A DNA stretch of 8,454 bases from Candidatus Terrybacteria bacterium RIFCSPLOWO2_01_FULL_58_14 (GTDB taxonomy: Bacteria; Patescibacteriota; Minisyncoccia; Terrybacterales; 2-01-FULL-58-14). The stretch is taken from positions 5,689-14,142 of the forward strand of contig MHSZ01000020.1 of the NCBI GenBank assembly GCA_001824745.1. The letters are read 5' to 3'. A program made the translations under genes and the position numbers. Below are positions 6,771 through 8,454 of this stretch, one piece after another. Every line of letters begins with the position of its first letter. The first letter of the stretch is position 1. The notes under the pieces were generated by a model. That model saw nothing but the letters and a program-made list of their open reading frames with translations. It was not told where the DNA came from and ran no database searches.

Positions 6771-7628
6771 CTACTCGTTTGCAATCGTTTGGAGGAGCGT
6801 TTGTCTTTTCTGCTCAAGGTCGGCGGAGCGCTGGAGGAGATCGTTTCCCCATGCGATATCGCGCATCAACATCACCGGGTCGCGGTCGATCGCGTAGAGG
6901 TCCGAGAAGAGGTTGCGGAGGGCCTTGAGGAACGCGAGCTGTTCGCGGTGTACCGCGCGCGCCTCTTGCGGCACGGGAATCTTTCGCACCGCCTCATACG
7001 TCTCCACGAGCCCGCCAAGGACGTTATCAAGGATGTCGCTCTTTTGAGTTCTCACCACTTCATCGGCGAGATCGAGGTACGAGGCGGTGGTATCGGGCAT
7101 CCGGACGCCGGTGAGCGCCGTGAAGTATTGCCGGAGCGCTTCCGGGCCATTCTGATCGGCACTCACGATTTCGTTTTCGGCGACATCGGGCACGGGGATG
7201 CGCGTGAGCCCCTCTGCGTTGAGGAACTGCTGGACGGCTTCGTCGTTCAGCTGCGGGTCTTCGGCTTTCGCCACGGTGCGCGCCCACTCGAAGTACTGCA
7301 CCGTGAGGTTTGCCATGAGGTTCGCATTCTCGGCGATTTTCGCACTACCCGTTGCCGTAGGGTCGAATCCGCGGCGCACTTCTTCGCCATCGGCGTAGCC
7401 GTCTCCGTCAGTATCGTCGCGCTGCGGATCTGTTCCGTAGATACGTTCTTTGGCATCGGAGAGGCCGTCCCGGTCTTGGTCGGCATCGAACGATGGCCCT
7501 TTCGTTTCTTCGTTCTGCTGTGCGCCAAGGAGCGCTGCGGTAAATGGGCGGGCGGGGCCGCGCAAGAAAGCGACCGCGGCATAGCCGCCAAGGATGATGA
7601 TGAGTGCGATGAAGAGAAGCCGCCGCAT
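6771..7628 (-). CDS. membrane-anchored protein with thrombospondin-type-3-like calcium-binding module
   Basis: The chosen ATG at 7628 gives 285 residues beginning MRRLLFIALIIILGGYAAVA, a single N-terminal membrane helix or signal anchor. A GTG at 7661 would add 11 residues before the basic start of this helix and is less likely. Residues 48-81 hold two Asp-rich loops, DADQDRDGLSD and DDTDGDGYADGEE, separated by YGTDPQR, then GFDPTATG. This is the DxDxDG calcium-binding pattern of thrombospondin type 3 / EF-hand-like bacterial surface proteins. The rest (95-285) is helical and contains a block at 201-227 that aligns to the next protein's 143-169. Family knowledge suggests a rigid, calcium-stabilised extracytoplasmic stalk; coupling to secretion is inferred from its position between the M23 gene (60 bp upstream) and the rest of the operon. 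No Shine-Dalgarno sequence is visible. Confidence 0.82.
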   Translation of the reverse strand: MRRLLFIALIIILGGYAAVAFLRGPARPFTAALLGAQQNEETKGPSFDADQDRDGLSDAKERIYGTDPQRDDTDGDGYADGEEVRRGFDPTATGSAKIAENANLMANLTVQYFEWARTVAKAEDPQLNDEAVQQFLNAEGLTRIPVPDVAENEIVSADQNGPEALRQYFTALTGVRMPDTTASYLDLADEVVRTQKSDILDNVLGGLVETYEAVRKIPVPQEARAVHREQLAFLKALRNLFSDLYAIDRDPVMLMRDIAWGNDLLQRSADLEQKRQTLLQTIANE

Positions 7629-7688
7629 AGCAATTCGGAGATCAGGCGCATTGCAGCACACCCCGCGGTTTCGGACAAGGCGCAGCTT

Positions 7689-8454
7689 TCAGCAGGCCGG
7701 CATGCCAGTGAAACACGGTACGTAGGAGCGCGGGTTCAAGGCGACATTGTTCTCGCGGATTTCGAAGTGGAGGTGTGGGCCGCTTGAACTTTCTCCCGGA
7801 TTGATTGTGGTGGCGATAGTGCCGATCTGCTGGCCTTCGGTGACGTCGGCACCCGGAGCGACGCTTGGGACGATGTGGCAGTACGTGAGCGTGAGCGAGG
7901 GATTGCAGCTCAGGCGGATCGCGATCCCGTGACTGCGGTCGGTGCCGCCGCAGCCCTGCGAGACCGGCACCTCCGCGCGGAACGCCTCACCGTCGACGAA
8001 AGCGAAAACCGGTTGTCCTCCGATGCCCGCGGTGCCGATGTCGATGCCCCAAGGGTGCCCCGCGCTGAACTCGGAACTCACGCACTGGGTCTCGGGATTC
8101 GCAAGGGGGCAGGAGAGCGGAACGTCATCGCAGCCCGGAAGATCTCCCGGAACTACGTCGTAGGGATTGTCGTCGCCGCACGTGCCGTCTTCGGCGCATC
8201 CTCCGCCGGGGAATCCGCACGCGCTGCTCGACGAGCAGAGATTCGGCCCCGCACCGGGAACGGCGATGCATTGTCCGCCAAGGCCGCTGTCGCGGCATTC
8301 GTTATGGAAAGGAAGCGCGCCGCCGCCGTAGCGCGCCACACACTGGGCACTGTTGGCGCATTCATCCTCTCCCGGCTCGAAGACCGTCACGCATTGGAGT
8401 CCCCGGCACGCGGTGTGCGAAACGCGGCATTCGGCGTTGGAGTCGCACTGGTTG
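7689..8454 (-). CDS. secreted Cys-rich protein with C-terminal M23 (LytM-type) peptidase domain (5' end missing)
   Basis: The frame is open to the right edge, so the N-terminus is missing; 254 residues are visible. Residues 1-95 contain three Cys-rich units, each opening with C-x5-C (CDSNAEC, CANSAQC, CSSSSAC), spaced by linkers and likely disulfide-bonded. Residues from about 128 form an M23 metallopeptidase: GHPWGIDIG with QPVFAFVDG, then TYCHIVP, the QQIGTI turn and SGPHLHFEI near the end. In this family His and Asp of the first motif and the last His of HLH bind zinc, and the HLH and YCH histidines help catalysis, cleaving peptidoglycan peptide bridges. The first motif here is H-x4-D rather than the usual H-x3-D. 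A wall hydrolase in a T4SS operon normally opens the peptidoglycan for the machine (VirB1/PrgK role); that role is inferred. It is followed by a 60-bp gap. An in-frame GTG at 8390 is inside the Cys-rich region and is not a plausible start. Confidence 0.85.
   Translation of the reverse strand, partial: NQCDSNAECRVSHTACRGLQCVTVFEPGEDECANSAQCVARYGGGALPFHNECRDSGLGGQCIAVPGAGPNLCSSSSACGFPGGGCAEDGTCGDDNPYDVVPGDLPGCDDVPLSCPLANPETQCVSSEFSAGHPWGIDIGTAGIGGQPVFAFVDGEAFRAEVPVSQGCGGTDRSHGIAIRLSCNPSLTLTYCHIVPSVAPGADVTEGQQIGTIATTINPGESSSGPHLHFEIRENNVALNPRSYVPCFTGMPAC

Noticed and set aside
6729..7787. Plus-strand open frame of 352 codons
   Set aside because: Antisense to three minus-strand genes, including the Asp-rich calcium loops and M23 end; no recognisable product.

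Overview
The window is one continuous minus-strand gene cluster, read from the right edge to the left edge, and it appears to come from a member of the Candidate Phyla Radiation (Patescibacteria, probably Parcubacteria-like). Three things suggest this: the combination of a PrgI-family protein, a VirB6/TrbL-like polytopic protein and a TraC/VirB4-N-like protein; long Cys-rich and thrombospondin-type-3-like extracellular proteins; and genes that mostly lack clear Shine-Dalgarno sequences and are packed 3-10 bp apart. The lineage is an inference from recalled family features, not from a marker gene. Base composition is moderately GC-rich throughout, with no abrupt change that would mark an inserted island.

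Layout in transcription order (right to left): (1) the C-terminal part of a secreted Cys-rich protein ending in an M23 (LytM-type) peptidoglycan peptidase domain, 8454-7689, cut by the window edge; (2) a membrane-anchored protein with a DxDxDG calcium-binding module and a helical C-terminus, 7628-6771; (3) a small secreted or anchored helical protein, 6766-6062, which shares a short sequence block with (2); (4) a 678-residue exported protein of unknown family, 6058-4022; (5) a VirB6/TrbL-like channel protein with a large soluble C-terminal tail, 4011-1993; (6) a small helical domain followed by a 140-residue proline-rich tail, 1989-1228; (7) a PrgI-family protein, 1115-702; (8) the N-terminal part of a TraC/VirB4-N-like protein, 625-1, cut by the left edge. 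A VirB4-type ATPase would be expected just beyond the left edge but is not visible.

Together these look like the core of a type IV secretion/conjugation-type apparatus of the single-membrane (Gram-positive-like) kind: a wall-opening hydrolase, exported surface components, an inner-membrane channel, the PrgI subunit, and the start of the energising module. Genes (2) to (6) are separated by only 3-10 bp and are almost certainly co-transcribed. The two largest gaps, 112 bp and 76 bp, lie on either side of prgI. Both hold degenerate 7-bp tandem repeats, and the upstream gap can fold into a long hairpin in the mRNA. A second 7-bp repeat family (GAGGATT) sits in frame inside the proline-rich gene. 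No tRNA, rRNA, CRISPR array, insertion sequence, convincing promoter or intrinsic terminator was seen, and no gene-free stretch exceeds about 112 bp.
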